Assembly (NCBI GenBank): GCA_964057225.1
Contig: OZ059900.1
Span: forward strand, 25,125,638-25,189,637
Direction of reading: 5' to 3'
DNA from: Auanema rhodensis
Lineage: Eukaryota > Nematoda > Chromadorea > Rhabditida > Rhabditidae
DNA: 64,000 nucleotides
Under the pieces are notes generated by a model. It was given only the letters and a program-made list of their open reading frames with translations. It was not told where the DNA came from and did no database searches. The position numbers and the translations under genes are program-made. Below, one piece after another: positions 8,893 through 21,700 of the stretch. The first letter of the stretch is position 1. Each line of letters opens with the position of its first letter.

Positions 8893-11800
8893 CAGCGAAA
8901 TTTCCAAAAACTGGTTTTCCAGCATAATAAAATATTTCTCATGGGAAATACTGTGTTTTTGTATTTTTCTAGTGTTCAGCATGTAAAATGCTTCATTTTA
9001 GTATGTAACACGCTGAAATTCGTTGCATTTGACGACTCATATGAACAAAAATCGATTTAATCAATATTAGCCATAAGGGGCGTGCCCTCAGAATATGCTA
9101 ATTTCCTTAATTTTCTAACCCCTGTTTTTTTGTCGTGAAAGTGGAACTAGACGTTGTACGAACAATTTTGAGCTAGGTTTCATTGACATTGCATGAGTTT
9201 GAACACATGAAATCGTAAGTCAAAACCTTGTTTACAGCGAAATTTCCAAAAACTGGTTTTCCAGCATAATACAATATTTCTCATGGGAAAAACTGTGTTT
9301 TTGTATTTTTCTAGTGTTCAGAATGTAGAATGCTTCATTTTAGTACGTAACACGCTGAAATTCGTTGCATTTGACGACTCATATGAACAAAAATCGATTT
9401 AATCAATATTAGCCATAAGGGGCGTGCCCTCAGAATATGCTAATTTCCTTAATTTTCAAACCCCTGTTTTTTTGTCGTGAAAGTGGAACTAGACGTTGTA
9501 CGAACAATTTTGAGCTAGGTTTCATTGACATTGCATGAGTTTGAACACATGAAATCGTAAGTCAAAACCTTGTTTACAGCGAAATTTCCAAAAACTGGTT
9601 TTCCAGCATAATAAAATATTTCTCATGGGAAATACTGTGTTTTTGTATTTTTCTAGTGTTCAGCATGTAAAATGCTTCATTTTAGTATGTAACACGCTGA
9701 AATTCGTTGCATTTGACGACTCATATGAACAAAAATCGATTTAATCAATATTAGCCATAAGGGGCGTGCCCTCAGAATATGCTAATTTCCTTAATTTTCT
9801 AACCCCTGTTTTTTTGTCGTGAAAGTGGAACTAGACGTTGTACGAACAATTCTGAGCTAGGTTTCATTGACATTGCATGAGTTTGAACACATGAAATCGT
9901 AAGTCAAAACCTTGTTTACAGCGAAATTTCCAAAAACTGGTTTTCCAGCATAATAAAATATTTCTCATGAGAAATACAGTGTTTTTGTATTTTTTTAGTG
10001 TTCAGCATGTAAAATGCGTCATTTTAGTATGTAAAACGCTGAAATTCGTTGCATTTGACGACTCATATGAACAAAAATCGATTTTATCAATATTAGCCAT
10101 AAGGGGCGTGCCCTCAGAATATGCTAATTTCCTTAATTTTCTAACCCCTGTTTTTTTGTCGTGAAAGTGGAACTAGACGTTGTACGAACAATTTTGAGCT
10201 AGGTTTCATTGACATTGCATGAGTTTGAACACATGAAATCGTAAGTCAAAACCTTGTTTACAGCGAAATTTCCAAAAACTGGTTTTCCAGCATAATACAA
10301 TATTTCTCATGGGAAATACTGTGTTTTTGTATTTTTCTAGTGTTCAGAATGTAGAATGCTTCATTTTAGTACGTAACACGCTGAAATTCGTTGCATTTGA
10401 CGACTCATATGAACAAAAATCGATTTAATCAATATTAGCCATAAGGGGCGTGCCCTCAGAATATGCTAATTTCCTTAATTTTCTAACCCCTGTTTTTTTG
10501 TCGTGAAAGTGGAACTAGACGTTGTACGAACAATTTTGAGCTAGGTTTCATTGACATTGCATGAGTTTGAACACATGAGATCGTAAGTCAAAACCTTGTT
10601 TACAGCGAAATTTCCAAAAACTGGTTTTCCAGCATAATAAAATATTTCTCATGGGAAATACAGTGTTTTTGTATTTTTTTAGTGTTCAGCATGTAAAATG
10701 CGTCATTTTAGTATGTAAAACGCTGAAATTCGTTGCATTTGACGACTCATATGAACAAAAATCGATTTTATCAATATTAGCCATAAGGGGCGTGCCCTCA
10801 GAATATGCTAATTTCCTTAATTTTCTAACCCCTGTTTTTTTGTCGTGAAAGTGGAACTAGACGTTGTACGAACAATTTTGAGCTAGGTTTCATTGACATT
10901 GCATGAGTTTGAACACATGAAATCGTAAGTCAAAACCTTGTTTACAGCGAAATTTCCAAAAACTGGTTTTCCAGCATAATAAAATATTTCTCATGAGAAA
11001 TACAGTGTTTTTGTATTTTTTTAGTGTTCAGCATGTAAAATGCTTCATTTTAGTATGTAACACGCTGAAATTCGTTGCATTTGACGACTCATATGAACAA
11101 AAATCGATTTAATCAATATTAGCCATAAGGGGCGTGCCCTCAGAATATGCTAATTTCCTTAATTTTCTAACCCCTGTTTTTTTGTCGTGAAAGTGGAACT
11201 AGACGTTGTACGAACAATTTTGAGCTAGGTTTCATTGACATTGCATGAGTTTGAACACATGAAATCGTAAGTCAAAACCTTGTTTACAGCGAAATTTCCA
11301 AAAACTGGTTTTCCAGCATAATAAAATATTTCTCATGGGAAATACAGTGTTTTTGTATTTTTTTAGTGTTCAGCATGTAAAATGCGTCATTTTAGTATGT
11401 AAAACGCTGAGATTCGTTGCATTTGACGACTCATATGAACAAAAATCGATTTTATCAATATTAGCCATAAGGGGCGTGCCCTCAGAATATGCTAATTTCC
11501 TTAATTTTCTAACCCCTGTTTTTTTGTCGTGAAAGTGGAACTAGACGTTGTACGAACAATTTTGAGCTAGGTTTCATTGACATTGCATGAGTTTGAACAC
11601 ATGAAATCGTAAGTCAAAACCTTGTTTACAGCGAAATTTCCAAAAACTGGTTTTCCAGCATAATACAATATTTCTCATGGGAAATACTGTGTTTTTGTAT
11701 TTTTCTAGTGTTCAGAATGTAGAATGCTTCATTTTAGTACGTAACACGCTGAAATTCGTTGCATTTGACGACTCATATGAACAAAAATCGATTTAATCAA

Positions 11801-12654
11801 TATTAGCCATAAGGGGCGTGCCCTCAGAATATGCTAATTTCCTTAATTTTCTAACCCCTGTTTTTTTGTCGTGAAAGTGGAACTAGACGTTGTACGAACA
11901 ATTTTGAGCTAGGTTTCATTGACATTGCATGAGTTTGAACACATGAAATCGTAAGTCAAAACCTTGTTTACAGCGAAATTTCCAAAAACTGGTTTTCCAG
12001 CATAATAAAATATTTCTCATGGGAAATACTGTGTTTTTGTATTTTTCTAGTGTTCAGCATGTAAAATGCTTCATTTTAGTATGTAACACGCTGAAATTCG
12101 TTGCATTTGACGACTCATATGAACAAAAATCGATTTAATCAATATTAGCCATAAGGGGCGTGCCCTCAGAATATGCTAATTTCCTTAATTTTCTAACCCC
12201 TGTTTTTTTGTCGTGAAAGTGGAACTAGACGTTGTACGAACAATTTTGAGCTAGGTTTCATTGACATTGCATGAGTTTGAACACATGAAATCGTAAGTCA
12301 AAACCTTGTTTACAGCGAAATTTCCAAAAACTGGTTTTCCAGCATAATAAAATATTTCTCATGGGAAATACAGTGTTTTTGTATTTTTTTAGTGTTCAGC
12401 ATGTAAAATGCGTCATTTTAGTATGTAAAACGCTGAAATTCGTTGCATTTGACGACTCATATGAACAAAAATCGATTTTATCAATATTAGCCATAAGGGG
12501 CGTGCCCTCAGAATATGCTAATTTCCTTAATTTTCTAACCCCTGTTTTTTTGTCGTGAAAGTGGAACTAGACGTTGTACGAACAATTTTGAGCTAGGTTT
12601 CATTGACATTGCATGAGTTTGAACACATGAAATCGTAAGTCAAAACCTTGTTTA
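8893..12654 (+). repeat. Segmental copy 1 (11 monomers)
   Basis: Order Z Y Z X Y X H X Y Z X. Rare markers: A at 9458 (TTCAAACC), C at 9852 (CAATTCTG), A52 in the X at 9919, G at 10579 (ATGAGATCG), and G at 11411 (CTGAGATTC). The same set recurs 9878 bp downstream for the first four, and further on after a 1368-bp insertion. Confidence 0.92.
10945..11286 (+). repeat. Hybrid monomer H (X-type 5' part, Z-type 3' part)
   Basis: It carries A52, A60 and T77 from an X-type monomer but T100, C117 and A167 from Z. The switch lies between p77 and p100, just before or inside the nested inverted repeat. Related hybrids lie at 20823, 22191, 35187 and 35529; the last also has C38. Such mosaics are the expected product of in-register conversion or unequal exchange. 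Confidence 0.88.
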
Positions 12655-14022
12655 CAGCGAAATTTCCAAAAACTGGTTTTCCAGCATAATAAAATATTTC
12701 TCATGGGAAATACTGTGTTTTTGTATTTTTCTAGTGTTCAGCATGTAAAATGCTTCATTTTAGTATGTAACACGCTGAAATTCGTTGCATTTGACGACTC
12801 ATATGAACAAAAATCGATTTAATCAATATTAGCCATAAGGGGCGTGCCCTCAGAATATGCTAATTTCCTTAATTTTCTAACCCCTGTTTTTTTGTCGTGA
12901 AAGTGGAACTAGACGTTGTACGAACAATTTTGAGCTAGGTTTCATTGACATTGCATGAGTTTGAACACATGAAATCGTAAGTCAAAACCTTGTTTACAGC
13001 GAAATTTCCAAAAACTGGTTTTCCAGCATAATAAAATATTTCTCATGGGAAATACAGTGTTTTTGTATTTTTTTAGTGTTCAGCATGTAAAATGCGTCAT
13101 TTTAGTATGTAAAACGCTGAAATTCGTTGCATTTGACGACTCATATGAACAAAAATCGATTTTATCAATATCAGCCATAAGGGGCGTGCCCTCAGAATAT
13201 GCTAATTTCCTTAATTTTCTAACCCCTGTTTTTTTGTCGTGAAAGTGGAACTAGACGTTGTACGAACAATTTTGAGCTAGGTTTCATTGACATTGCATGA
13301 GTTTGAACACATGAAATCGTAAGTCAAAACCTTGTTTACAGCGAAATTTCCAAAAACTGGTTTTCCAGCATAATACAATATTTCTCATGGGAAATACTGT
13401 GTTTTTGTATTTTTCTAGTGTTCAGAATGTAGAATGCTTCATTTTAGTACGTAACACGCTGAAATTCGTTGCATTTGACGACTCATATGAACAAAAATCG
13501 ATTTAATCAATATTAGCCATAAGGGGCGTGCCCTCAGAATATGCTAATTTCCTTAATTTTCTAACCCCTGTTTTTTTGTCGTGAAAGTGGAACTAGACGT
13601 TGTACGAACAATTTTGAGCTAGGTTTCATTGACATTGCATGAGTTTGAACACATGAAATCGTAAGTCAAAACCTTGTTTACAGCGAAATTTCCAAAAACT
13701 GGTTTTCCAGCATAATAAAATATTTCTCATGGGAAATACTGTGTTTTTGTATTTTTCTAGTGTTCAGCATGTAAAATGCTTCATTTTAGTATGTAACACG
13801 CTGAAATTCGTTGCATTTGACGACTCATATGAACAAAAATCGATTTAATCAATATTAGCCATAAGGGGCGTGCCCTCAGAATATGCTAATTTCCTTAATT
13901 TTCTAACCCCTGTTTTTTTGTCGTGAAAGTGGAACTAGACGTTGTACGAACAATTTTGAGCTAGGTTTCATTGACATTGCATGAGTTTGAACACATGAAA
14001 TCGTAAGTCAAAACCTTGTTTA

Positions 14023-14364
14023 CAGCGAAATTTCCAAAAACTGGTTTTCCAGCATAATAAAATATTTCTCATGGGAAATACAGTGTTTTTGTATTTTTTT
14101 AGTGTTCAGCATGTAAAATGCGTCATTTTAGTATGTAAAACGCTGAAATTCGTTGCATTTGACGACTCATATGAACAAAAATCGATTTTATCAATATTAG
14201 CCATAAGGGGCGTGCCCTCAGAATATGCTAATTTCCTTAATTTTCTAACCCCTGTTTTTTTGTCGTGAAAGTGGAACTAGACGTTGTACGAACAATTTTG
14301 AGCTAGGTTTCATTGACATTGCATGAGTTTGAACACATGAAATCGTAAGTCAAAACCTTGTTTA
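14023..14364 (+). repeat. Representative monomer, class X
   Basis: It differs from Z at five places: A60, T77, G100, A117, T167. T167 replaces the TAA found in Z, leaving a 65-codon frame open from p49 to p246. It also lengthens the ATCGAT-centred palindrome from 10 to 12 bp. X leads the domain B trimers and occurs in domain A, but in domain C it is replaced by X2. Confidence 0.94.
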
Positions 14365-14706
14365 CAGCGAAATTTCCAAAAACTGGTTTTCCAGCATAAT
14401 ACAATATTTCTCATGGGAAATACTGTGTTTTTGTATTTTTCTAGTGTTCAGAATGTAGAATGCTTCATTTTAGTACGTAACACGCTGAAATTCGTTGCAT
14501 TTGACGACTCATATGAACAAAAATCGATTTAATCAATATTAGCCATAAGGGGCGTGCCCTCAGAATATGCTAATTTCCTTAATTTTCTAACCCCTGTTTT
14601 TTTGTCGTGAAAGTGGAACTAGACGTTGTACGAACAATTTTGAGCTAGGTTTCATTGACATTGCATGAGTTTGAACACATGAAATCGTAAGTCAAAACCT
14701 TGTTTA
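14365..14706 (+). repeat. Representative monomer, class Y
   Basis: It differs from Z at C38, A88, G94 and C112. C38 destroys the AATAAA hexamer at p34-39, and A88 breaks the outer arm of the nested inverted repeat (TTCAGC becomes TTCAGA). It occupies the middle slot of most domain B trimers. Domain C has a derivative, Y', that lacks C112. Confidence 0.94.
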
Positions 14707-15390
14707 CAGCGAAATTTCCAAAAACTGGTTTTCCAGCATAATAAAATATTTCTCATGGGAAATACTGTGTTTTTGTATTTTTCTAGTGTTCAGCATGTAA
14801 AATGCTTCATTTTAGTATGTAACACGCTGAAATTCGTTGCATTTGACGACTCATATGAACAAAAATCGATTTAATCAATATTAGCCATAAGGGGCGTGCC
14901 CTCAGAATATGCTAATTTCCTTAATTTTCTAACCCCTGTTTTTTTGTCGTGAAAGTGGAACTAGACGTTGTACGAACAATTTTGAGCTAGGTTTCATTGA
15001 CATTGCATGAGTTTGAACACATGAAATCGTAAGTCAAAACCTTGTTTACAGCGAAATTTCCAAAAACTGGTTTTCCAGCATAATAAAATATTTCTCATGG
15101 GAAATACAGTGTTTTTGTATTTTTTTAGTGTTCAGCATGTAAAATGCGTCATTTTAGTATGTAAAACGCTGAAATTCGTTGCATTTGACGACTCATATGA
15201 ACAAAAATCGATTTTATCAATATTAGCCATAAGGGGCGTGCCCTCAGAATATGCTAATTTCCTTAATTTTCTAACCCCTGTTTTTTTGTCGTGAAAGTGG
15301 AACTAGACGTTGTACGAACAATTTTGAGCTAGGTTTCATTGACATTGCATGAGTTTGAACACATGAAATCGTAAGTCAAAACCTTGTTTA

Positions 15391-15692
15391 CAGCGAAATT
15401 TCCAAAAACTGTGTTTTTATATTTTTCTAGTGTTCAGCATGTGAAATGCTTAACTTTAGTATGTAACACGCTGAAATTCGTTGCATTTGACGACTCATAT
15501 GAACAAAAATCGATTTAATCAATATTAGCCATAAGGGGCGTGCCCTCAGAATATGCTAATTTCCTTAATTTTCTAACCCCTGTTTTTTTGTCGTGAAAGT
15601 GGAACTAGACGTTGTACGAACAATTTTGAGCTAGGTTTCATTGACATTGCATGAGTTTGAACACATGAAATCGTAAGTCAAAACCTTGTTTA
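15391..15692 (+). repeat. Truncated W monomer with 40-bp deletion (302 bp)
   Basis: Bases equivalent to p21-60 are missing: sequence runs directly from CCAAAAACT (ending 15410) to GTGTTTTT (from 15411). In intact W monomers the lost block is flanked by two copies of AAAAACT, 40 bp apart, and one copy remains. This is the only length variant in the window. All later unit starts shift by 40 bp. Confidence 0.97.
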
Positions 15693-17402
15693 CAGCGAAA
15701 TTTCCAAAAACTGGTTTTCCAGCATAATAAAATATTTCTCATGGGAAATACTGTGTTTTTGTATTTTTCTAGTGTTCAGCATGTAAAATGCTTCATTTTA
15801 GTATGTAACACGCTGAAATTCGTTGCATTTGACGACTCATATGAACAAAAATCGATTTAATCAATATTAGCCATAAGGGGCGTGCCCTCAGAATATGCTA
15901 ATTTCCTTAATTTTCTAACCCCTGTTTTTTTGTCGTGAAAGTGGAACTAGACGTTGTACGAACAATTTTGAGCTAGGTTTCATTGACATTGCATGAGTTT
16001 GAACACATGAAATCGTAAGTCAAAACCTTGTTTACAGCGAAATTTCCAAAAACTGGTTTTCCAGCATAATAAAATATTTCTCATGGGAAATACAGTGTTT
16101 TTGTATTTTTTTAGTGTTCAGCATGTAAAATGCGTCATTTTAGTATGTAAAACGCTGAAATTCGTTGCATTTGACGACTCATATGAACAAAAATCGATTT
16201 TATCAATATTAGCCATAAGGGGCGTGCCCTCAGAATATGCTAATTTCCTTAATTTTCTAACCCCTGTTTTTTTGTCGTGAAAGTGGAACTAGACGTTGTA
16301 CGAACAATTTTGAGCTAGGTTTCATTGACATTGCATGAGTTTGAACACATGAAATCGTAAGTCAAAACCTTGTTTACAGCGAAATTTCCAAAAACTGGTT
16401 TTCCAGCATAATACAATATTTCTCATGGGAAATACTGTGTTTTTGTATTTTTCTAGTGTTCAGAATGTAGAATGCTTCATTTTAGTACGTAACACGCTGA
16501 AATTCGTTGCATTTGACGACTCATATGAACAAAAATCGATTTAATCAATATTAGCCATAAGGGGCGTGCCCTCAGAATATGCTAATTTCCTTAATTTTCT
16601 AACCCCTGTTTTTTTGTCGTGAAAGTGGAACTAGACGTTGTACGAACAATTTTGAGCTAGGTTTCATTGACATTGCATGAGTTTGAACACATGAAATCGT
16701 AAGTCAAAACCTTGTTTACAGCGAAATTTCCAAAAACTGGTTTTCCAGCATAATAAAATATTTCTCATGGGAAATACTGTGTTTTTGTATTTTTCTAGTG
16801 TTCAGCATGTAAAATGCTTCATTTTAGTATGTAACACGCTGAAATTCGTTGCATTTGACGACTCATATGAACAAAAATCGATTTAATCAATATTAGCCAT
16901 AAGGGGCGTGCCCTCAGAATATGCTAATTTCCTTAATTTTCTAACCCCTGTTTTTTTGTCGTGAAAGTGGAACTAGACGTTGTACGAACAATTTTGAGCT
17001 AGGTTTCATTGACATTGCATGAGTTTGAACACATGAAATCGTAAGTCAAAACCTTGTTTACAGCGAAATTTCCAAAAACTGGTTTTCCAGCATAATAAAA
17101 TATTTCTCATGGGAAATACAGTGTTTTTGTATTTTTTTAGTGTTCAGCATGTAAAATGCGTCATTTTAGTATGTAAAACGCTGAAATTCGTTGCATTTGA
17201 CGACTCATATGAACAAAAATCGATTTTATCAATATTAGCCATAAGGGGCGTGCCCTCAGAATATGCTAATTTCCTTAATTTTCTAACCCCTGTTTTTTTG
17301 TCGTGAAAGTGGAACTAGACGTTGTACGAACAATTTTGAGCTAGGTTTCATTGACATTGCATGAGTTTGAACACATGAAATCGTAAGTCAAAACCTTGTT
17401 TA

Positions 17403-17744
17403 CAGCGAAATTTCCAAAAACTGGTTTTCCAGCATAATAAAATATTTCTCAAGGGAAAAACTGTGTTTTTATATTTTTCTAGTGTTCAGCATGTGAAATG
17501 CTTAACTTTAGTATGTAACACGCTGAAATTCGTTGCATTTGACGACTCATATGAACAAAAATCGATTTAATCAATATTAGCCATAAGGGGCGTGCCCTCA
17601 GAATATGCTAATTTCCTTAATTTTCTAACCCCTGTTTTTTTGTCGTGAAAGTGGAACTAGACGTTGTACGAACAATTTTGAGCTAGGTTTCATTGACATT
17701 GCATGAGTTTGAACACATGAAATCGTAAGTCAAAACCTTGTTTA
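17403..17744 (+). repeat. Representative monomer, class W
   Basis: It differs from Z at A50, A57, A69, G93, A102 and C104. A50 removes the ATG at p49-51. G93, A102 and C104 break the inner hairpin of the nested inverted repeat. It substitutes for Y in some trimers, always between X and Z within the regular runs. Confidence 0.93.
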
Positions 17745-18770
17745 CAGCGAAATTTCCAAAAACTGGTTTTCCAGCATAATAAAATATTTCTCATGGGAAA
17801 TACTGTGTTTTTGTATTTTTCTAGTGTTCAGCATGTAAAATGCTTCATTTTAGTATGTAACACGCTGAAATTCGTTGCATTTGACGACTCATATGAACAA
17901 AAATCGATTTAATCAATATTAGCCATAAGGGGCGTGCCCTCAGAATATGCTAATTTCCTTAATTTTCTAACCCCTGTTTTTTTGTCGTGAAAGTGGAACT
18001 AGACGTTGTACGAACAATTTTGAGCTAGGTTTCATTGACATTGCATGAGTTTGAACACATGAAATCGTAAGTCAAAACCTTGTTTACAGCGAAATTTCCA
18101 AAAACTGGTTTTCCAGCATAATAAAATATTTCTCATGGGAAATACAGTGTTTTTGTATTTTTTTAGTGTTCAGCATGTAAAATGCGTCATTTTAGTATGT
18201 AAAACGCTGAAATTCGTTGCATTTGACGACTCATATGAACAAAAATCGATTTTATCAATATTAGCCATAAGGGGCGTGCCCTCAGAATATGCTAATTTCC
18301 TTAATTTTCTAACCCCTGTTTTTTTGTCGTGAAAGTGGAACTAGACGTTGTACGAACAATTTTGAGCTAGGTTTCATTGACATTGCATGAGTTTGAACAC
18401 ATGAAATCGTAAGTCAAAACCTTGTTTACAGCGAAATTTCCAAAAACTGGTTTTCCAGCATAATACAATATTTCTCATGGGAAATACTGTGTTTTTGTAT
18501 TTTTCTAGTGTTCAGAATGTAGAATGCTTCATTTTAGTACGTAACACGCTCAAATTCGTTGCATTTGACGACTCATATGAACAAAAATCGATTTAATCAA
18601 TATTAGCCATAAGGGGCGTGCCCTCAGAATATGCTAATTTCCTTAATTTTCTAACCCCTGTTTTTTTGTCGTGAAAGTGGAACTAGACGTTGTACGAACA
18701 ATTTTGAGCTAGGTTTCATTGACATTGCATGAGTTTGAACACATGAAATCGTAAGTCAAAACCTTGTTTA

Positions 18771-21700
18771 CAGCGAAATTTCCAAAAACTGGTTTTCCAG
18801 CATAATAAAATATTTCTCATGGGAAATACTGTGTTTTTGTATTTTTCTAGTGTTCAGCATGTAAAATGCTTCATTTTAGTATGTAACACGCTGAAATTCG
18901 TTGCATTTGACGACTCATATGAACAAAAATCGATTTAATCAATATTAGCCATAAGGGGCGTGCCCTCAGAATATGCTAATTTCCTTAATTTTCTAACCCC
19001 TGTTTTTTTGTCGTGAAAGTGGAACTAGACGTTGTACGAACAATTTTGAGCTAGGTTTCATTGACATTGCATGAGTTTGAACACATGAAATCGTAAGTCA
19101 AAACCTTGTTTACAGCGAAATTTCCAAAAACTGGTTTTCCAGCATAATACAATATTTCTCATGGGAAAAACTGTGTTTTTGTATTTTTCTAGTGTTCAGA
19201 ATGTAGAATGCTTCATTTTAGTACGTAACACGCTGAAATTCGTTGCATTTGACGACTCATATGAACAAAAATCGATTTAATCAATATTAGCCATAAGGGG
19301 CGTGCCCTCAGAATATGCTAATTTCCTTAATTTTCAAACCCCTGTTTTTTTGTCGTGAAAGTGGAACTAGACGTTGTACGAACAATTTTGAGCTAGGTTT
19401 CATTGACATTGCATGAGTTTGAACACATGAAATCGTAAGTCAAAACCTTGTTTACAGCGAAATTTCCAAAAACTGGTTTTCCAGCATAATAAAATATTTC
19501 TCATGGGAAATACTGTGTTTTTGTATTTTTCTAGTGTTCAGCATGTAAAATGCTTCATTTTAGTATGTAACACGCTGAAATTCGTTGCATTTGACGACTC
19601 ATATGAACAAAAATCGATTTAATCAATATTAGCCATAAGGGGCGTGCCCTCAGAATATGCTAATTTCCTTAATGTTCTAACCCCTGTTTTTTTGTCGTGA
19701 AAGTGGAACTAGACGTTGTACGAACAATTCTGAGCTAGGTTTCATTGACATTGCATGAGTTTGAACACATGAAATCGTAAGTCAAAACCTTGTTTACAGC
19801 GAAATTTCCAAAAACTGGTTTTCCAGCATAATAAAATATTTCTCATGAGAAATACAGTGTTTTTGTATTTTTTTAGTGTTCAGCATGTAAAATGCGTCAT
19901 TTTAGTATGTAAAACGCTGAAATTCGTTGCATTTGACGACTCATATGAACAAAAATCGATTTTATCAATATTAGCCATAAGGGGCGTGCCCTCAGAATAT
20001 GCTAATTTCCTTAATTTTCTAACCCCTGTTTTTTTGTCGTGAAAGTGGAACTAGACGTTGTACGAACAATTTTGAGCTAGGTTTCATTGACATTGCATGA
20101 GTTTGAACACATGAAATCGTAAGTCAAAACCTTGTTTACAGCGAAATTTCCAAAAACTGGTTTTCCAGCATAATACAATATTTCTCATGGGAAATACTGT
20201 GTTTTTGTATTTTTCTAGTGTTCAGAATGTAGAATGCTTCATTTTAGTACGTAACACGCTGAAATTCGTTGCATTTGACGACTCATATGAACAAAAATCG
20301 ATTTAATCAATATTAGCCATAAGGGGCGTGCCCTCAGAATATGCTAATTTCCTTAATTTTCTAACCCCTGTTTTTTTGTCGTGAAAGTGGAACTAGACGT
20401 TGTACGAACAATTTTGAGCTAGGTTTCATTGACATTGCATGAGTTTGAACACATGAGATCGTAAGTCAAAACCTTGTTTACAGCGAAATTTCCAAAAACT
20501 GGTTTTCCAGCATAATAAAATATTTCTCATGGGAAATACAGTGTTTTTGTATTTTTTTAGTGTTCAGCATGTAAAATGCGTCATTTTAGTATGTAAAACG
20601 CTGAAATTCGTTGCATTTGACGACTCATATGAACAAAAATCGATTTTATCAATATTAGCCATAAGGGGCGTGCCCTCAGAATATGCTAATTTCCTTAATT
20701 TTCTAACCCCTGTTTTTTTGTCGTGAAAGTGGAACTAGACGTTGTACGAACAATTTTGAGCTAGGTTTCATTGACATTGCATGAGTTTGAACACATGAAA
20801 TCGTAAGTCAAAACCTTGTTTACAGCGAAATTTCCAAAAACTGGTTTTCCAGCATAATAAAATATTTCTCATGAGAAATACAGTGTTTTTGTATTTTTTT
20901 AGTGTTCAGCATGTAAAATGCTTCATTTTAGTATGTAACACGCTGAAATTCGTTGCATTTGACGACTCATATGAACAAAAATCGATTTAATCAATATTAG
21001 CCATAAGGGGCGTGCCCTCAGAATATGCTAATTTCCTTAATGTTCTAACCCCTGTTTTTTTGTCGTGAAAGTGGAACTAGACGTTGTACGAACAATTCTG
21101 AGCTAGGTTTCATTGACATTGCATGAGTTTGAACACATGAAATCGTAAGTCAAAACCTTGTTTACAGCGAAATTTCCAAAAACTGGTTTTCCAGCATAAT
21201 AAAATATTTCTCATGAGAAATACAGTGTTTTTGTATTTTTTTAGTGTTCAGCATGTAAAATGCGTCATTTTAGTATGTAAAACGCTGAAATTCGTTGCAT
21301 TTGACGACTCATATGAACAAAAATCGATTTTATCAATATTAGCCATAAGGGGCGTGCCCTCAGAATATGCTAATTTCCTTAATTTTCTAACCCCTGTTTT
21401 TTTGTCGTGAAAGTGGAACTAGACGTTGTACGAACAATTTTGAGCTAGGTTTCATTGACATTGCATGAGTTTGAACACATGAAATCGTAAGTCAAAACCT
21501 TGTTTACAGCGAAATTTCCAAAAACTGGTTTTCCAGCATAATACAATATTTCTCATGGGAAATACTGTGTTTTTGTATTTTTCTAGTGTTCAGAATGTAG
21601 AATGCTTCATTTTAGTACGTAACACGCTGAAATTCGTTGCATTTGACGACTCATATGAACAAAAATCGATTTAATCAATATTAGCCATAAGGGGCGTGCC

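Larger units (their letters stand above)
12997..19112 (+). repeat. Regular trimer run, six trimers
   Basis: Order XYZ, XYZ, X(W)Z, XYZ, XWZ, XYZ. It is 6116 bp long, which is 6 x 1026 minus the 40-bp deletion in the first W. The private differences I noticed include C at 13172 and C for G near 18551. Confidence 0.92.
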
